Source: Clostridia bacterium (GTDB taxonomy: Bacteria; Bacillota; Clostridia; UMGS1883; UMGS1540). From it: a DNA stretch of 64,000 nt. Location: positions 18,283 to 82,282 of the forward strand of contig JAFSYJ010000027.1 of NCBI GenBank assembly GCA_017450025.1. Reading direction: 5' to 3'. Both the position numbers and the translations under genes were made by a program. Below are positions 40,896 to 51,482 of the stretch, in pieces (within the stretch, counting starts at the first letter, position 1; the number at the start of each line of letters is the position of its first letter). Under the pieces are notes generated by a model. It was not told the origin of the DNA. It worked only from the letters and a program-made list of their open reading frames with translations, and did no database searches.

Positions 40896-41594
40896 TTGAA
40901 ATATAAGAGAGTTATGATAAAAGTGAGCGGTGAAGCCCTTGCAGGAAGTGCAGGCTTCGGGCTGGATTTTGATACAATTGCGGATATTGCAAAGGTTATA
41001 AAGAAATGTGCCGACAAGGGTGCGCAAATTGCAATGGTTGTAGGCGGCGGCAATTTTTGGCGCGGCAGAAGCGGCAAGGATATGGACCGCACGAGAGCAG
41101 ACCATATGGGAATGCTGGCAACTACCATAAATGCTCTTGCGCTTGCAGACGCTATGGAAGCCGAAGGCGTACCGACCAGAGTACAGACGGGAATAGAGAT
41201 GAGGCAGATTGCCGAGCCGTATATACGCGGCAAGGCAGACAGACATCTCGAAAAGGGCAGGGTAGTAATATTCGGATGCGGAACGGGTAACCCCTACTTT
41301 TCAACAGATACGGCGGCAGCTTTGAGAGCGGCGGAAATAGGCGCGGATATTATTCTTTTGGCAAAGAATGTTGACGGCGTTTACGATAAAGACCCCAACC
41401 TTTATTCTGACGCGGTCAAGTACGATAAGCTTTCGTATATAGATGTTCTTAATCAGGGACTCGGCGTTATGGACTCTACCGCAACATCGCTCTGTATGGA
41501 TAATAAAATACCGATCCGCGTTTTCGGTATCGAAGATCCTGAAAATATATTAAAAGCCATTGAGGGCAAGAATATCGGCACAATAGTCGAATAA
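40896..41594 (+). CDS. pyrH: UMP kinase
   Basis: A 232-residue amino-acid-kinase-fold enzyme phosphorylating UMP to UDP. It has KVSGEALAG at the N-terminus, [10 protein letters not shown], the uridylate kinase motif [19 protein letters not shown] and [17 protein letters not shown]. The start is TTG at 40896 with AAAGGGGTG upstream, giving the usual N-terminus [16 protein letters not shown] methionine at 40917 is a less likely start. Heads a long plus-strand operon with frr, uppS, cdsA, dxr and rseP. Confidence 0.96.
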   Translation: MKYKRVMIKVSGEALAGSAGFGLDFDTIADIAKVIKKCADKGAQIAMVVGGGNFWRGRSGKDMDRTRADHMGMLATTINALALADAMEAEGVPTRVQTGIEMRQIAEPYIRGKADRHLEKGRVVIFGCGTGNPYFSTDTAAALRAAEIGADIILLAKNVDGVYDKDPNLYSDAVKYDKLSYIDVLNQGLGVMDSTATSLCMDNKIPIRVFGIEDPENILKAIEGKNIGTIVE

Positions 41595-41616
41595 AATGTT
41601 ATAGGAGGATGTTTTT

Positions 41617-42171
41617 ATGAAAAATTCTTATCCCGAATATGAATCAAAAATGCAAAAGACAGTAAAATATATGCTTGACGAATTCAACACAATTCGCGCT
41701 GGACACGCAAGCGCGGCTGTTCTCGACAAAATTACAGTTGAGTATTATGGCACACAAACGCCCATAAATCAGGTCGGAACGATCTCAATACCTGAACCGC
41801 GTATGCTTGTGATACAGCCGTGGGACGCAAATCTTTTAAAGGAAATCGAAAAGGCAATTTTAAAGAGCGACCTCGGCATTACGCCGACAAATGACGGTAA
41901 AATTGTCCGTCTTGCTTTTCCGGCTCTGACAGAGGAACGCAGAAAGGAATTTGCCAAGCTTGCTAACAAAAAGGCAGAAGAAGCGCGCGTGGCGATCCGC
42001 GGAATCAGAAGAGATGCTATGGACTTTATAAAAAAGCAGGAAAAGAACAGCGAGATTACAGAAGACGATTTAAAAATCGCTGAAAAAGACATTCAGGAGC
42101 TAACGGACAAATATATTAAAAATGTAGATGAAGAATTAAAGAAGAAAGAAAAAGAGATTTTGGAAATATGA
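41617..42171 (+). CDS. frr: Ribosome recycling factor
   Basis: A 184-residue protein that, with EF-G, splits post-termination ribosomes. The full-length family pattern is present: [64 protein letters not shown], and the C-terminal helix to [16 protein letters not shown] lies upstream of ATG. Overlaps uppS by 4 bp. Confidence 0.97.
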   Translation: MKNSYPEYESKMQKTVKYMLDEFNTIRAGHASAAVLDKITVEYYGTQTPINQVGTISIPEPRMLVIQPWDANLLKEIEKAILKSDLGITPTNDGKIVRLAFPALTEERRKEFAKLANKKAEEARVAIRGIRRDAMDFIKKQEKNSEITEDDLKIAEKDIQELTDKYIKNVDEELKKKEKEILEI

Positions 42172-42899
42172 TATTTTCGAAGAAAAATAAAAAGCACGAA
42201 GGCGAAATGCCAAAGCACATAGGAATAATAATGGACGGCAACGGGCGATGGGCGCGCAGGCGCGGCTTGCCGCGCAGCGCAGGTCACGCAGCCGGAGCGG
42301 AAAATTTTAAGCGAATAGTTACCTTTTGCGGTGAAATTGGCATAGCATACCTTACGGTTTATGCCTTTTCAACTGAAAACTGGAACCGCCCGCAAGCCGA
42401 GGTCGACGAGATAATGCGCCTTATGGATATTTATCTTGACGATTCTTATAAGGAGCTTGAAGGCAAAAATGTTGTTGTTAAAATAATCGGAGAGAGAGGT
42501 ATGCTGACCCAAAAACTTCAGGATAAAATCGCGGCGCTTGAAAAGCACACCTCAAAAAACACGGGACTCGTCTTGAATATCGCTCTCAGCTACGGCGGCC
42601 GACAGGAAATAGTTCACGCCGCAAAGGAGTGCGCGCGTCTTGCTGCGGAGGGTAAAATTTCGCCCGACGATATTGATGAAGAAATGGTTTCTTCTCATAT
42701 TTATACCGCAGGACAGCCCGACCCCGACTTTATAATCCGCCCCAGCGGAGAAAAGCGGCTCAGCAATTTCCTGACATGGCAGTCGGCGTATTCAGAGTTT
42801 TGGTTTTCGGATATTATGTGGCCGGCATTTACCAAAAAACACCTTATGGAAGCAATAGAGGAATATCAAAAGAGAAACAGGCGCTTCGGGGCTCTTTAA
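42168..42899 (+). CDS. uppS: Isoprenyl transferase (undecaprenyl diphosphate synthase)
   Basis: A 243-residue cis-prenyltransferase making the C55 lipid carrier for wall synthesis. Conserved segments are [13 protein letters not shown] with catalytic Asp, [38 protein letters not shown] and [19 protein letters not shown]. Starts within the frr stop (ATGATA overlap). Works downstream of ispA, which is encoded 5 kb further on. Confidence 0.96.
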   Translation: MIFSKKNKKHEGEMPKHIGIIMDGNGRWARRRGLPRSAGHAAGAENFKRIVTFCGEIGIAYLTVYAFSTENWNRPQAEVDEIMRLMDIYLDDSYKELEGKNVVVKIIGERGMLTQKLQDKIAALEKHTSKNTGLVLNIALSYGGRQEIVHAAKECARLAAEGKISPDDIDEEMVSSHIYTAGQPDPDFIIRPSGEKRLSNFLTWQSAYSEFWFSDIMWPAFTKKHLMEAIEEYQKRNRRFGAL

Positions 42900-42909
42900 A
42901 GAGGTACAT

Positions 42910-43710
42910 ATGTTTATTAAAAGACTTATAACAGCAATAATTTCAATACTGATTCTGGTGGTGATACTTTTTGCAAATATTGCCGTTATCGAAGTAGCGG
43001 TCGGCGCTGTGATAGTTTTGTGTCTGTATGAGATGTACAGGGCATTCGGCTATACAAAGCGCGGCGTTTTGCTTATTTTGGGTATTATACCGCCCGTATT
43101 TATGGCTTTGGCAAATATTTTTAATTTGCCTGTGCTTTTGTATGTTTATATGTTCATACTTTTTGCGGCGCTTGTTGTGTTTCACGATGAGGTTGCCTTC
43201 CGTGATATAGCGTCGGTATTTCTTGTAAGTATATTTGTCACCACTTTTCTTTGGCATATCGTATCTGTCAGAAAGCTTGAAAACGGAGAATACTTGATAT
43301 GGGCTGTTTTCCTTGGAGCTTGTATGACGGATACTTTCGCTTATATTACGGGTTCGCTTATCGGAACGCATAAACTGATTCCGAAGGTCAGCCCCAAAAA
43401 AACCGTTGAAGGTGCAATAGGCGGAATACTCGGTTGTGTTATAAGCTTTTTGATATACGGTCTTATTATGAACAAAGCCTTTGGATTTTATATAAATATC
43501 AACGCGCTTTGGATCTTAGGTGCTTTATGTGCTGTTGCGGCACAAATAGGCGATTTGACCGCGTCTGTTATAAAGAGAGAGTGCGGAATAAAGGACTATG
43601 GAACGCTGTTTCCCGGTCACGGCGGTATGATGGACAGATTTGACAGCATTATGTTTGTTGCACCGCTCGTATATTATTTTGTAAAGATGCTGCCTATAAT
43701 CTGGAGGTAA
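42910..43710 (+). CDS. cdsA: Phosphatidate cytidylyltransferase
   Basis: A 266-residue membrane enzyme with ~7 helices that converts phosphatidic acid and CTP to CDP-diacylglycerol. The C-terminal signature SPKKTVEGAIGGILG and KDYGTLFPGHGGMMDRFDS is complete. Product feeds PgsA, encoded at the right end of the window. Confidence 0.95.
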   Translation: MFIKRLITAIISILILVVILFANIAVIEVAVGAVIVLCLYEMYRAFGYTKRGVLLILGIIPPVFMALANIFNLPVLLYVYMFILFAALVVFHDEVAFRDIASVFLVSIFVTTFLWHIVSVRKLENGEYLIWAVFLGACMTDTFAYITGSLIGTHKLIPKVSPKKTVEGAIGGILGCVISFLIYGLIMNKAFGFYININALWILGALCAVAAQIGDLTASVIKRECGIKDYGTLFPGHGGMMDRFDSIMFVAPLVYYFVKMLPIIWR

Positions 43711-43722
43711 GAAGGGTTACTG

Positions 43723-44862
43723 ATGAAAAATATTGCCGTTTTAGGCTCAACAGGCTCAATAGGGGTACAGACGCTTGATGTTATTGAGCATAGTAAAAAT
43801 ATGCGCGTGACGGCGTTGACCGCAAATAAAAATACCGCCAAGCTGGAAGATCAGATAAGACGGTTTTCTCCTGATATTGCAGTTTTATATGACAGCGAAG
43901 CCGCACGGGATTTAAAAACACGCGTTGCGGACACAAAAACCCGCGTATTGTCGGGTGAAGAAGGTCTTTGCGATGCGGCGGCTTATGAAAAAAACGATAC
44001 GGTTGTTGAAGCCGTAAGCGGCAGCGTGGGTATTAAGCCCGCGATAGCCGCGATACGCAAAAATGTGAGACTTGCGCTCGCAAACAAAGAAGCTATGGTT
44101 TGTGCAGGCGATATAATAAATGAAAAGGTACAGAAGGAAGGGGCGGAAATCGTTCCGATAGACAGCGAACACAGCGCTGTTTTCCAATGCCTTCAGAACA
44201 ACCGCGACAGGCTCAAAAAAATAATTTTAACAGCTTCGGGCGGACCTTTTTTCGGCAAAACAAAAGCGGAGCTCAGCGCCATAACCCCTGCGGAAGCTCT
44301 GCGCCACCCAAATTGGGATATGGGGGCAAAAATTACAATAGATTGCGCTACGCTGGTCAACAAGGGCCTTGAGCTCATAGAGGCTATCCGCTTGTTCGGT
44401 GTTTCCGCAAATCAGATAGAGGTGCTTGTTCACCGCCAAAGCATCATACATTCAATGGTCGAGTTCGTGGATAACAGCGTAATTGCGCAAATCGGTATGC
44501 CTGATATGCGTATCCCTATCTCATACGCTCTGACATATCCCGACAGAACGGAAAACCCGTCGAGCAGCATAGATTTTACAAAGCTTGCGCCGCTTACTTT
44601 TGAAAAACCCGATATGAAAACATTTTACGGGCTGCAGCTTGCTTTTGACGCGATAAACGCAGGCGGCACAATGCCGACTGCATACAACGGCGCAAATGAG
44701 GCGGCTGTCGACTTGTTTTTAAAAGAGAAAATAACTTTTCTCCAGATTCCGGAGCTTATTGAATACGCTATGCATAAGCATAAAGTTGTTTTAAATCCGG
44801 ATCTTGAGAGTATAATAAATACAGATACGGAAGCGCGGCAAAGCGTGTATGAAAGGATTTAG
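43723..44862 (+). CDS. dxr: 1-deoxy-D-xylulose-5-phosphate reductoisomerase
   Basis: A 379-residue NADPH enzyme, second step of the MEP isoprenoid pathway. NADPH loop GSTGSIGVQTLDV; ALANKEAMVCAGD; IDSEHSAVFQCLQ; HPNWDMGAKITIDCATLVNKG; and the C-terminal AFDAINAGGTMPTAYNGANE all fit. GGAGG-like site precedes ATG. Together with ispA and uppS it shows that isoprenoids are made through MEP. Confidence 0.96.
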   Translation: MKNIAVLGSTGSIGVQTLDVIEHSKNMRVTALTANKNTAKLEDQIRRFSPDIAVLYDSEAARDLKTRVADTKTRVLSGEEGLCDAAAYEKNDTVVEAVSGSVGIKPAIAAIRKNVRLALANKEAMVCAGDIINEKVQKEGAEIVPIDSEHSAVFQCLQNNRDRLKKIILTASGGPFFGKTKAELSAITPAEALRHPNWDMGAKITIDCATLVNKGLELIEAIRLFGVSANQIEVLVHRQSIIHSMVEFVDNSVIAQIGMPDMRIPISYALTYPDRTENPSSSIDFTKLAPLTFEKPDMKTFYGLQLAFDAINAGGTMPTAYNGANEAAVDLFLKEKITFLQIPELIEYAMHKHKVVLNPDLESIINTDTEARQSVYERI

Positions 44863-44868
44863 AAGACT

Positions 44869-45870
44869 TTGACGATTATTGCGGCAATTTTAATATTCGG
44901 CGTACTTATATTTGTGCACGAGTTCGGACATTTTACGACGGCAAAATTATTCGGCGTAAAAGTACACGAGTTTGCGATAGGAATGGGACCTGCAATATTT
45001 AAGCGCAAAAAGGGCGAAACCGATTATTCGCTGCGTATTTTACCCATCGGGGGTTATGTTAAGCTTGAGGGAGAGGACTTTGCGTCTGATGACGAGAGAG
45101 CGTTTAACAAGTGCCCTCCGCTGAAGCGCATCATAATTCTTGCATCGGGAGCGTTTATGAATGTCCTGACGGGATTTTTGCTTTTTGTGCTTATTTTCAG
45201 TTTTGCGGCGCAAATTCCGTCAACTGTAATAGAAAAGGTTTACGAAGGTACTCCCGCCGCAGAAGCAGGTATATTGGCGGGCGACCGTATAAGGTCGATA
45301 AACGGCAAAAGAGTCAACATATACAGTGATATTTCATTTACTCTTTTTGAAGACGACGGCAAAGACGCCCAAATAGAGATAGACCGCGGTACAGAGCGTA
45401 TGACATTTAACCTGACGCCCGCAAAAGACGGCGAGCGGAGCATTATAGGGATTTATCCCGTTCTTGAAAGCCCCGGCGTAGGAACGGTTTTGCGTAACGC
45501 CTATTACAACACATTTTTTGTCGTAAGAGTCGTTATTGTGTCGCTTAAAATGCTCATAACAGGACAGGTCGGGGTTTCTGAAATGTCAGGTCCTGTCGGC
45601 ATAGTCGGTGAAATTGGTCAGGCGGCGAAGTCGGGAATTTTAGATGTTTTGAATTTTGCGGCGCTGATAGCCGTAAATTTAGGGGTTATGAATATGCTCC
45701 CGCTGCCTGCACTTGACGGCGGAAGAATATTTTTTATACTGCTTGAACTGATATTCGGAAAACCCGTAAGCCCCAAAATAGAAGGCTATATTCACGCAAT
45801 AGGTCTTGTGATTTTATTGCTTTTGATGTTGGTTATAACTTACTCGGATATAATGAAGTTAGTAACATAG
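44869..45870 (+). CDS. rseP: Site-2 protease, RseP/RasP family
   Basis: A 333-residue intramembrane zinc protease. HEFGH in the first helix gives two ligands, and LPLPALDGGRIFF in the third gives the third. One PDZ domain lies between them (~100-185; VYEGTPAAEAGILAGDRI). It cuts membrane-bound anti-sigma factors or leftover signal peptides. The start is TTG at 44869 with AAAGGA ~11 bp upstream. Confidence 0.92.
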   Translation: MTIIAAILIFGVLIFVHEFGHFTTAKLFGVKVHEFAIGMGPAIFKRKKGETDYSLRILPIGGYVKLEGEDFASDDERAFNKCPPLKRIIILASGAFMNVLTGFLLFVLIFSFAAQIPSTVIEKVYEGTPAAEAGILAGDRIRSINGKRVNIYSDISFTLFEDDGKDAQIEIDRGTERMTFNLTPAKDGERSIIGIYPVLESPGVGTVLRNAYYNTFFVVRVVIVSLKMLITGQVGVSEMSGPVGIVGEIGQAAKSGILDVLNFAALIAVNLGVMNMLPLPALDGGRIFFILLELIFGKPVSPKIEGYIHAIGLVILLLLMLVITYSDIMKLVT

Positions 45871-45879
45871 GAGGTTCTG

Positions 45880-46326
45880 ATGAGCAGAAGATATGCACGC
45901 GAAGATACATTCAGAATAATATTTGAGTCTCTTATAAATAAAATGGAAAAAGACGATTACCTCGCAGATTATTTTGAAAGCGTAGAAAAGCCTGCGGCAG
46001 AAGACGGCGCGTTTTTAAATGGCACTGACGATGCCGATAAAGAATATGTCGAAAGAGCCGTTGAAGGCATTTTGACAAAGCAGGAGGAGCTTGACGGTAT
46101 CATATCGGATAATTTGCGTGGCTGGGAAGTAAGCAGAATTTCAAAGGTCAGCATAGCCGTATTGCGCCTTGCTCTGTTTGAAATAATTTATATGGAAGAT
46201 GTTCCGATGAAGGTCGCGATAAACGAAGCGGTGGAGCTTGCAAAGCGGTATGACGGTAAGGAGTGCGCTTCTTTTGTGAACGGTGCGCTTGCCTCCGCCG
46301 TTAAAAAGCTTAACATTGAGGATTGA
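45880..46326 (+). CDS. nusB: Transcription antitermination factor NusB
   Basis: A 148-residue all-helical NusB-family protein that binds boxA RNA with S10 in rRNA antitermination. It has the N-terminal RRYAREDTFRIIFESL and the C-terminal DVPMKVAINEAVELAKRYDG with FVNGALASAVKKL. The window ends at a putative rRNA operon, its natural target. AGGAGG-like site before ATG. Confidence 0.92.
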   Translation: MSRRYAREDTFRIIFESLINKMEKDDYLADYFESVEKPAAEDGAFLNGTDDADKEYVERAVEGILTKQEELDGIISDNLRGWEVSRISKVSIAVLRLALFEIIYMEDVPMKVAINEAVELAKRYDGKECASFVNGALASAVKKLNIED

Positions 46327-46328
46327 TT

Positions 46329-47534
46329 ATGGACAAATTGGCTACTGTATCACAGATAAACGCCTACATAAAAAACTCATTTGACACAGACGGACTTTTA
46401 AGAGATATTTGGATAGAGGGCGAAATTTCAAATTACAAAGCCCACTATTCGGGGCATTTATATTTGACTCTCAAGGACGAATATTCAGCGATCAAGGCTG
46501 TTATGTTCAAGGGCAATGCCGCATCTTTGGATTTTATCCCCGAAAACGGAATGAGCGTGTTGGCGCACGGCAGAATTTCGGTTTTTGAGCGCGACGGCGC
46601 TTACCAGCTATACATTGACAAAATGCAGCCGCGCGGTGTGGGAAATTTATATGCGGCATTTGAAGAACTTAAGAAAAAGCTCGCAAGAGAAGGCTTGTTT
46701 GATGAAAACTCCAAAAAGCCGATTCCGCAGTTTCCGCGCACGATAGGCGTTATCACAAGTGCATCAGGTGCGGCTGTCAGAGATATAATAAACATTGCAA
46801 CGCGCCGCTCAAAAATGTGTGATATATATGTTTACCCCGTTTTGGTACAAGGCACGGGAGCAGCGGCGGATATTGCAAACGCGATTTCATTTTTCAACAA
46901 AAACAAATGCGCAGATGTTTTGATAGTGGGTCGCGGCGGCGGCTCGATAGAGGATTTGTGGGCATTTAACGAGGAGACTTCTGTAAGAGCTGTCGCTGCT
47001 TCGGAAATACCTGTTATATCCGCAGTTGGGCACGAAACAGATTTTACGCTTTGTGACTTTGCGGCTGATTTGCGCGCGCCAACGCCGTCGGCGGCAGCGG
47101 AGCTCGCAGTTCCCGATACGGTTGAACTGCTCGGCATGCTCGACAGCACAGCTTCAAGGCTTTCCACTTCGTTTTTGAGTATATTGAATTTAAAAGAACA
47201 GCAGCTTAAGAAAACCGAAGCAGAAATCGGAGCGAGAAGATTCTTGAGCGGCTTGGAAGATAAAATTCTTGAGCTTGACCAAAGGTACAACGCTTTAAAA
47301 AAGTGTGAAGAAAATCTTTTTAAAAACCTTGATTTATTGCTTGACAGACACGCGGTATCGCTTGACGCACTCAGCCCGATGAAGGTCTTAAAACGCGGAT
47401 ACAGCGTAACCCTTGATAAAAACGGAAACACTCTGAAAGACGCAAAAAAAACGCGCAAGGGCGATAAGGTATCGGTTATATTAAACAAGGGCAGGCTTGA
47501 GTGTACTGTCGATGGGATAGGAGAAGAAAAATGA
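46329..47534 (+). CDS. xseA: Exodeoxyribonuclease VII large subunit
   Basis: A 401-residue nuclease subunit: N-terminal OB domain (VSQINAYIKNSF, IWIEGEISNYKAHYSGHLYL), catalytic region (GVITSASGAAVRDIINI, IVGRGGGSIEDLWAFN, ISAVGHETDFTLCDFAADLR), then a coiled coil. ATG at 46329 has GAGG 8 bp upstream; a TTG at 46323 is not preferred. ATGA overlap with xseB. Confidence 0.94.
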   Translation: MDKLATVSQINAYIKNSFDTDGLLRDIWIEGEISNYKAHYSGHLYLTLKDEYSAIKAVMFKGNAASLDFIPENGMSVLAHGRISVFERDGAYQLYIDKMQPRGVGNLYAAFEELKKKLAREGLFDENSKKPIPQFPRTIGVITSASGAAVRDIINIATRRSKMCDIYVYPVLVQGTGAAADIANAISFFNKNKCADVLIVGRGGGSIEDLWAFNEETSVRAVAASEIPVISAVGHETDFTLCDFAADLRAPTPSAAAELAVPDTVELLGMLDSTASRLSTSFLSILNLKEQQLKKTEAEIGARRFLSGLEDKILELDQRYNALKKCEENLFKNLDLLLDRHAVSLDALSPMKVLKRGYSVTLDKNGNTLKDAKKTRKGDKVSVILNKGRLECTVDGIGEEK

Positions 47535-47749
47535 AAAAAAGCTTTGAAGAATCAATAGCGGAGCTGGACAATATAGTAGAAGGTCTCGAAGGCAATAAGC
47601 TTTCGCTTGAGGAGTCTATTAAGGAATTTGCACGCGGAATGGAGCTTATTAAGGATTGCCGCGACACATTGACAAAGGCTCGCCAAAAGGTTATGAAGAT
47701 CATGGCTGACGGCGAAGCGGAAGAATTCGGAGAGGCAGCAGATGATTGA
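47531..47749 (+). CDS. xseB: Exodeoxyribonuclease VII small subunit
   Basis: A 72-residue helical protein with the family pattern SFEESIAELDNIVEGLEGNK and LSLEESIKEFARGMEL. Several copies bind the XseA coiled coil. ATG at 47531 has GGAG just upstream and overlaps the xseA stop. Confidence 0.93.
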   Translation: MKKSFEESIAELDNIVEGLEGNKLSLEESIKEFARGMELIKDCRDTLTKARQKVMKIMADGEAEEFGEAADD

Positions 47750-48581
47750 TAAAGAGCTTACAACCCGCTTTGAGGCTTATTTAAAAGACTTGATGGGCAA
47801 AAATGACAATTCAGTATATGACGCTATGAATTACAGCCTTTCGGCAGGCGGAAAGCGGATAAGACCGTATTTGGCAATGCTGGCGTGCAGGGCGCTCGGA
47901 GGCAAAGCCGAAGATGTTTTTCCTTTTGCCACTGCTATTGAAATGGTACATACATATTCGCTTATTCACGATGATTTGCCTGCAATGGATAACGACGATT
48001 TGCGCCGCGGAAAGCCGACAAGCCACAAGGTTTACGGCGAGGCAATGGCAATTCTGGCAGGAGACGCGCTTTTGACAGAAGCGTTTTCTGTTATTGCAGA
48101 AAGCGACCTCTCCGCGGATAAAAAAATACGCGCCGCAGGTGCTCTTTCAAAGCGAGCAGGCGCAAAAGGTATGGTTCTCGGACAGGCTTTGGATATGAAG
48201 GGCTCGGAGAGTTTGGACGGCTTGCTTTTGATGTATGAGCGCAAAACATCGGATTTGCTTGCGGCGGCACTTTCAATGGGCGCTATTGCGGCAGGCGGAA
48301 AAGGTGACGAGTTCGATACATTTGCAAAATACACGGGAATTGCATTTCAGGTTATGGACGATATTCTCGATGTTACTTCGAGCGAGGAAAAGCTCGGTAA
48401 AAACATAAACAGCGACGGCAAAAACGATAAGATAACATCACTGTCATTTATGACGATGGAAGATGCCAAAAATATGCTTGAGGATTACACGGCAAGGGCG
48501 GTTGATTCGCTCGCATTCCTCGGCGATAAGGATAAAGAGCTTAAAGAATTGGCATATTTTCTTATGAAAAGGGATTACTGA
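47742..48581 (+). CDS. ispA: Geranyl/farnesyl diphosphate synthase
   Basis: A 279-residue trans-prenyltransferase. First Asp-rich motif DDLPAMDND (DDxxxxD), second [24 protein letters not shown] and MVLGQALDM are also typical. Supplies FPP to UppS. Its ATG overlaps the xseB stop by 8 bp, the common xseA-xseB-ispA arrangement. Confidence 0.94.
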   Translation: MIDKELTTRFEAYLKDLMGKNDNSVYDAMNYSLSAGGKRIRPYLAMLACRALGGKAEDVFPFATAIEMVHTYSLIHDDLPAMDNDDLRRGKPTSHKVYGEAMAILAGDALLTEAFSVIAESDLSADKKIRAAGALSKRAGAKGMVLGQALDMKGSESLDGLLLMYERKTSDLLAAALSMGAIAAGGKGDEFDTFAKYTGIAFQVMDDILDVTSSEEKLGKNINSDGKNDKITSLSFMTMEDAKNMLEDYTARAVDSLAFLGDKDKELKELAYFLMKRDY

Positions 48582-48582
48582 T

Positions 48583-49587
48583 ATGACTATTCGCGAAAGA
48601 ACAGAGCAAATCGAAAAGGAAACGCTTTCTGAATTTGCCACACTTTCTTCAGAGACAAAAGGCCGCGAAAAGCCCGTTGCAAAATGTGAGTTCAGAACGG
48701 AATTTCAGCGTGACCGCGACAGAATTATTCATTCTAAGGCGTTCAGACGCTTAAAGCATAAAACGCAGGTTTTTATATCTCCGGAGGGTGACCACTACCG
48801 CACACGCCTTACGCATACGCTTGAAGTGGCGCAGATTGCGAGGACGATAGCGAGAGCTCTCAGGCTGAACGAGGATTTAACGGAAGCTATGGCACTCGGA
48901 CACGATTTGGGACATACCCCCTTCGGTCACGCGGGCGAAAGGGCATTAAGACAGATCTGCACACGGAGATTTGACCATAACATACAAAGCCTCAGGGTTG
49001 TTGAAAAGCTTGAGGGGGGAAAAGGGCTTAACCTCACATATGAAGTGCGTGACGGCATTGCAAATCACACATGGGGACTGACACCGCACACTTTAGAGGG
49101 CAAAATCCTGCAGTTTGCAGACAGAATTGCTTATATCAACCACGATATTGATGACGCGGTAAGGGGTAAGGTTATTAAATCCGCCGATTTGCCTGAAGAT
49201 TCTTTGCGGATTTTGGGACATTCACATTCAAGCAGGATAAACACCCTGATAAGCGATGTCATTCACAGCAGTATCGGAAAAAACGATATTGTAATGAGCG
49301 ATAAAACGCTGTCGGCTATGCTCGAGCTTCGTGAATTTCTCCGCCGTAATGTTTACAGCGTTTCATCAGCCGCCAAAACTGAAGAAGGCAAGGCTGAGGA
49401 TATAATCAAGATGCTTTTTGAATATTATGCGGAGCATCTAAACGAAATACCGTATTACAATGTTAATAAGGATAAGGGCTACGACGACGAAAGTATCGTA
49501 ACCGACTATATAGCAGGTATGACGGATAGGTATGCCATTTATATTTACAGCGAGCTGTTTCTTCCCAAAGGCTGGTATAAACACTGA
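48583..49587 (+). CDS. dGTPase-like HD-domain phosphohydrolase
   Basis: A 334-residue deoxynucleotide triphosphohydrolase-like protein. It carries [20 protein letters not shown] and the HD metal site [16 protein letters not shown] with [14 protein letters not shown]. Such proteins split dNTP to nucleoside and triphosphate and help control dNTP pools. Located 1 bp after ispA and upstream of dnaG, as in many Clostridia. Confidence 0.92.
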   Translation: MTIRERTEQIEKETLSEFATLSSETKGREKPVAKCEFRTEFQRDRDRIIHSKAFRRLKHKTQVFISPEGDHYRTRLTHTLEVAQIARTIARALRLNEDLTEAMALGHDLGHTPFGHAGERALRQICTRRFDHNIQSLRVVEKLEGGKGLNLTYEVRDGIANHTWGLTPHTLEGKILQFADRIAYINHDIDDAVRGKVIKSADLPEDSLRILGHSHSSRINTLISDVIHSSIGKNDIVMSDKTLSAMLELREFLRRNVYSVSSAAKTEEGKAEDIIKMLFEYYAEHLNEIPYYNVNKDKGYDDESIVTDYIAGMTDRYAIYIYSELFLPKGWYKH

Positions 49588-49678
49588 TTATCAGCGCATA
49601 AATATACAAATTTTGGATACAATCTAAATAAAGATACTTCGGACTGATTTTAGCGCAAAAAAAAGGAATATTGCTTAC

Positions 49679-49687
49679 TTTGTCGAA
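49679..49687 (+). promoter_or_regulatory. Spo0A-box-like site upstream of dnaG
   Basis: TTTGTCGAA, an exact match to the 0A-box consensus, 34 bp before the dnaG ATG in a 134-bp gap (49588-49721) that otherwise shows no clear promoter. Confidence 0.4.
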
Positions 49688-49721
49688 AAAAGTAGTAGGT
49701 TTGATTTGCAGGAGGAGTTTT

Positions 49722-51464
49722 ATGGCCGAGAGGATCCCTCAAGAACTTTTGGACGAGATAATCGCGGCTAACGACATAGTTGAAATTGTCTCAAAATATG
49801 TGACGCTTAAAAGAAGCGGAAGCTCTTTTGTAGGGTTATGCCCTTTTCACAGAGAAAAAACGCCTTCGTTTTCGGTTGTACCCGATAGGCAGTATTGCCA
49901 TTGCTTTGGCTGCGGCGAGGGCGGTAATGTGATAAGCTTTATAGAAAAAATCGAGCATCTTGACTTTCGCGATGCGGTTGAGATGCTGGCGCAAAACGCC
50001 GGAATAAAGCTTGAGGAAAACGGATTTTCGGAGCAGGACAGAGAGCGGTATGATAAAAAACAGCTCATATACAGAATAAATAAAGAAGCCGCGCTTTTCT
50101 ACCGTAAAATGCTTTTTGAAGATCAGGGCAAAACGGCGCGCGGATATATCCTCGGCAGAGGGTTTTCGCCCGATATGCTCACACTCTTTGCGATGGGGTA
50201 TTCACCGCAGGGCTGGTCACAGCTTTCCGACTATCTTTTGTCAAAAGGGTTTAAAAAAGACGATATTATCCTTGCCGGTCTTGCAAAGAAAAACAAATAC
50301 GGCGGTCTTTACGACTTCTTCCGCGGCAGGCTGATGTTTCCGATTATTGATACGCGCTCAAATGTGCTCGGTTTCAGCGGCAGACTGCTTGATGCGGAGG
50401 CAAAAGAGCGTAAATATGTAAATACGGGCGATACAATAGTTTTTAATAAAAGCCATAATCTTTATAATTTGAATTACGCCAAAAAGTACGCCTCACAGGA
50501 AATTATTCTTGTAGAAGGGCAGATGGACGCAATATCGCTTTATCAGTACGGCTTTAAAAATGCTGTTGCGCCGCTCGGCACGGCGTTTACCGAAGAACAG
50601 TCGCGACTGCTTCTGAGATATGCAAGCAATGTAGTTATATGCTATGACACAGACAACGCAGGGCGCAAAGCAACCGAAAGAGCGATAGAGATTTTTAAAG
50701 GCAAAGATGTTAAGCTTAAGATAATGAACCTGCCCGAGGGCAAGGACCCTGACGAGTTTTTAAAAAAGAACGGCGCAAAAGCGTTTGAAGAACAACTTAA
50801 AGACGCAAAATCCGTTGCGGATTACAGAATTTCAATGCTGGAAAAGCGGTACGACATAAAAACTGCAGACGGCAGAGAAGGCTTTGCAAACGAGGCAGCA
50901 AAAATACTCGCGTCTGTACCAAACGCGATAGAGCGCGATGTACTTACCAAAACCGTAGCAGACAGAACGGGGATTTCGCTCAATTCGATAGTTGCCGAAG
51001 TTAAAAAGGACGCGCGCAGAAATACACGGCGTGAAAAAACCGAAGCCGTCAGCGAATCCATAAAAATAATAAAAAATATCAACCGCAGTCAAAATGCAAG
51101 GCTTATAGATTCGGAACAGACGCTTTTGTCACTTTGTGCAAAGGATAAGAGTATTTTAAATCATCATACTGAGATTCTTAAAGATGACTTTTTCTCGGAC
51201 AGGGTTCATTCGCAGATAGCCCAAATTATTGCAGAAGGCAAGATAGATATACCGCTTATAGCGTTACAGTTTGATGAGGTTGACGCAAAAAAAGTTGCAG
51301 CCGCACTGACAAAAAATACTGATTTTGAAAACCCCGAAAAAGCGGCAACAGACCTGATAAATGTAATAAAGCAGGAAAAGTTAAATCAACTGATAAATAA
51401 AGCCATGAAGGAAGGCAATGCAGAAGAGCTTAACCGCCTGATCATGGCAAAGAATAAACATTAA
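49722..51464 (+). CDS. dnaG: DNA primase
   Basis: A 580-residue primase. The N-terminal CHC2 zinc finger is CPFHREKTPSF ... CHCFGCGEGGNV. The RNA polymerase/Toprim core includes EIILVEGQMDAISLYQYGF and CYDTDNAGRKA. The C-terminal DnaB-binding helical domain follows. ATG at 49722 has GGAGGAG upstream; an earlier start at 49671 is not supported. Followed 18 bp later by rpoD, the classic macromolecular-synthesis pair. Confidence 0.96.
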   Translation: MAERIPQELLDEIIAANDIVEIVSKYVTLKRSGSSFVGLCPFHREKTPSFSVVPDRQYCHCFGCGEGGNVISFIEKIEHLDFRDAVEMLAQNAGIKLEENGFSEQDRERYDKKQLIYRINKEAALFYRKMLFEDQGKTARGYILGRGFSPDMLTLFAMGYSPQGWSQLSDYLLSKGFKKDDIILAGLAKKNKYGGLYDFFRGRLMFPIIDTRSNVLGFSGRLLDAEAKERKYVNTGDTIVFNKSHNLYNLNYAKKYASQEIILVEGQMDAISLYQYGFKNAVAPLGTAFTEEQSRLLLRYASNVVICYDTDNAGRKATERAIEIFKGKDVKLKIMNLPEGKDPDEFLKKNGAKAFEEQLKDAKSVADYRISMLEKRYDIKTADGREGFANEAAKILASVPNAIERDVLTKTVADRTGISLNSIVAEVKKDARRNTRREKTEAVSESIKIIKNINRSQNARLIDSEQTLLSLCAKDKSILNHHTEILKDDFFSDRVHSQIAQIIAEGKIDIPLIALQFDEVDAKKVAAALTKNTDFENPEKAATDLINVIKQEKLNQLINKAMKEGNAEELNRLIMAKNKH

Positions 51465-51482
51465 AGAGAGGAGGGAGCTAAG

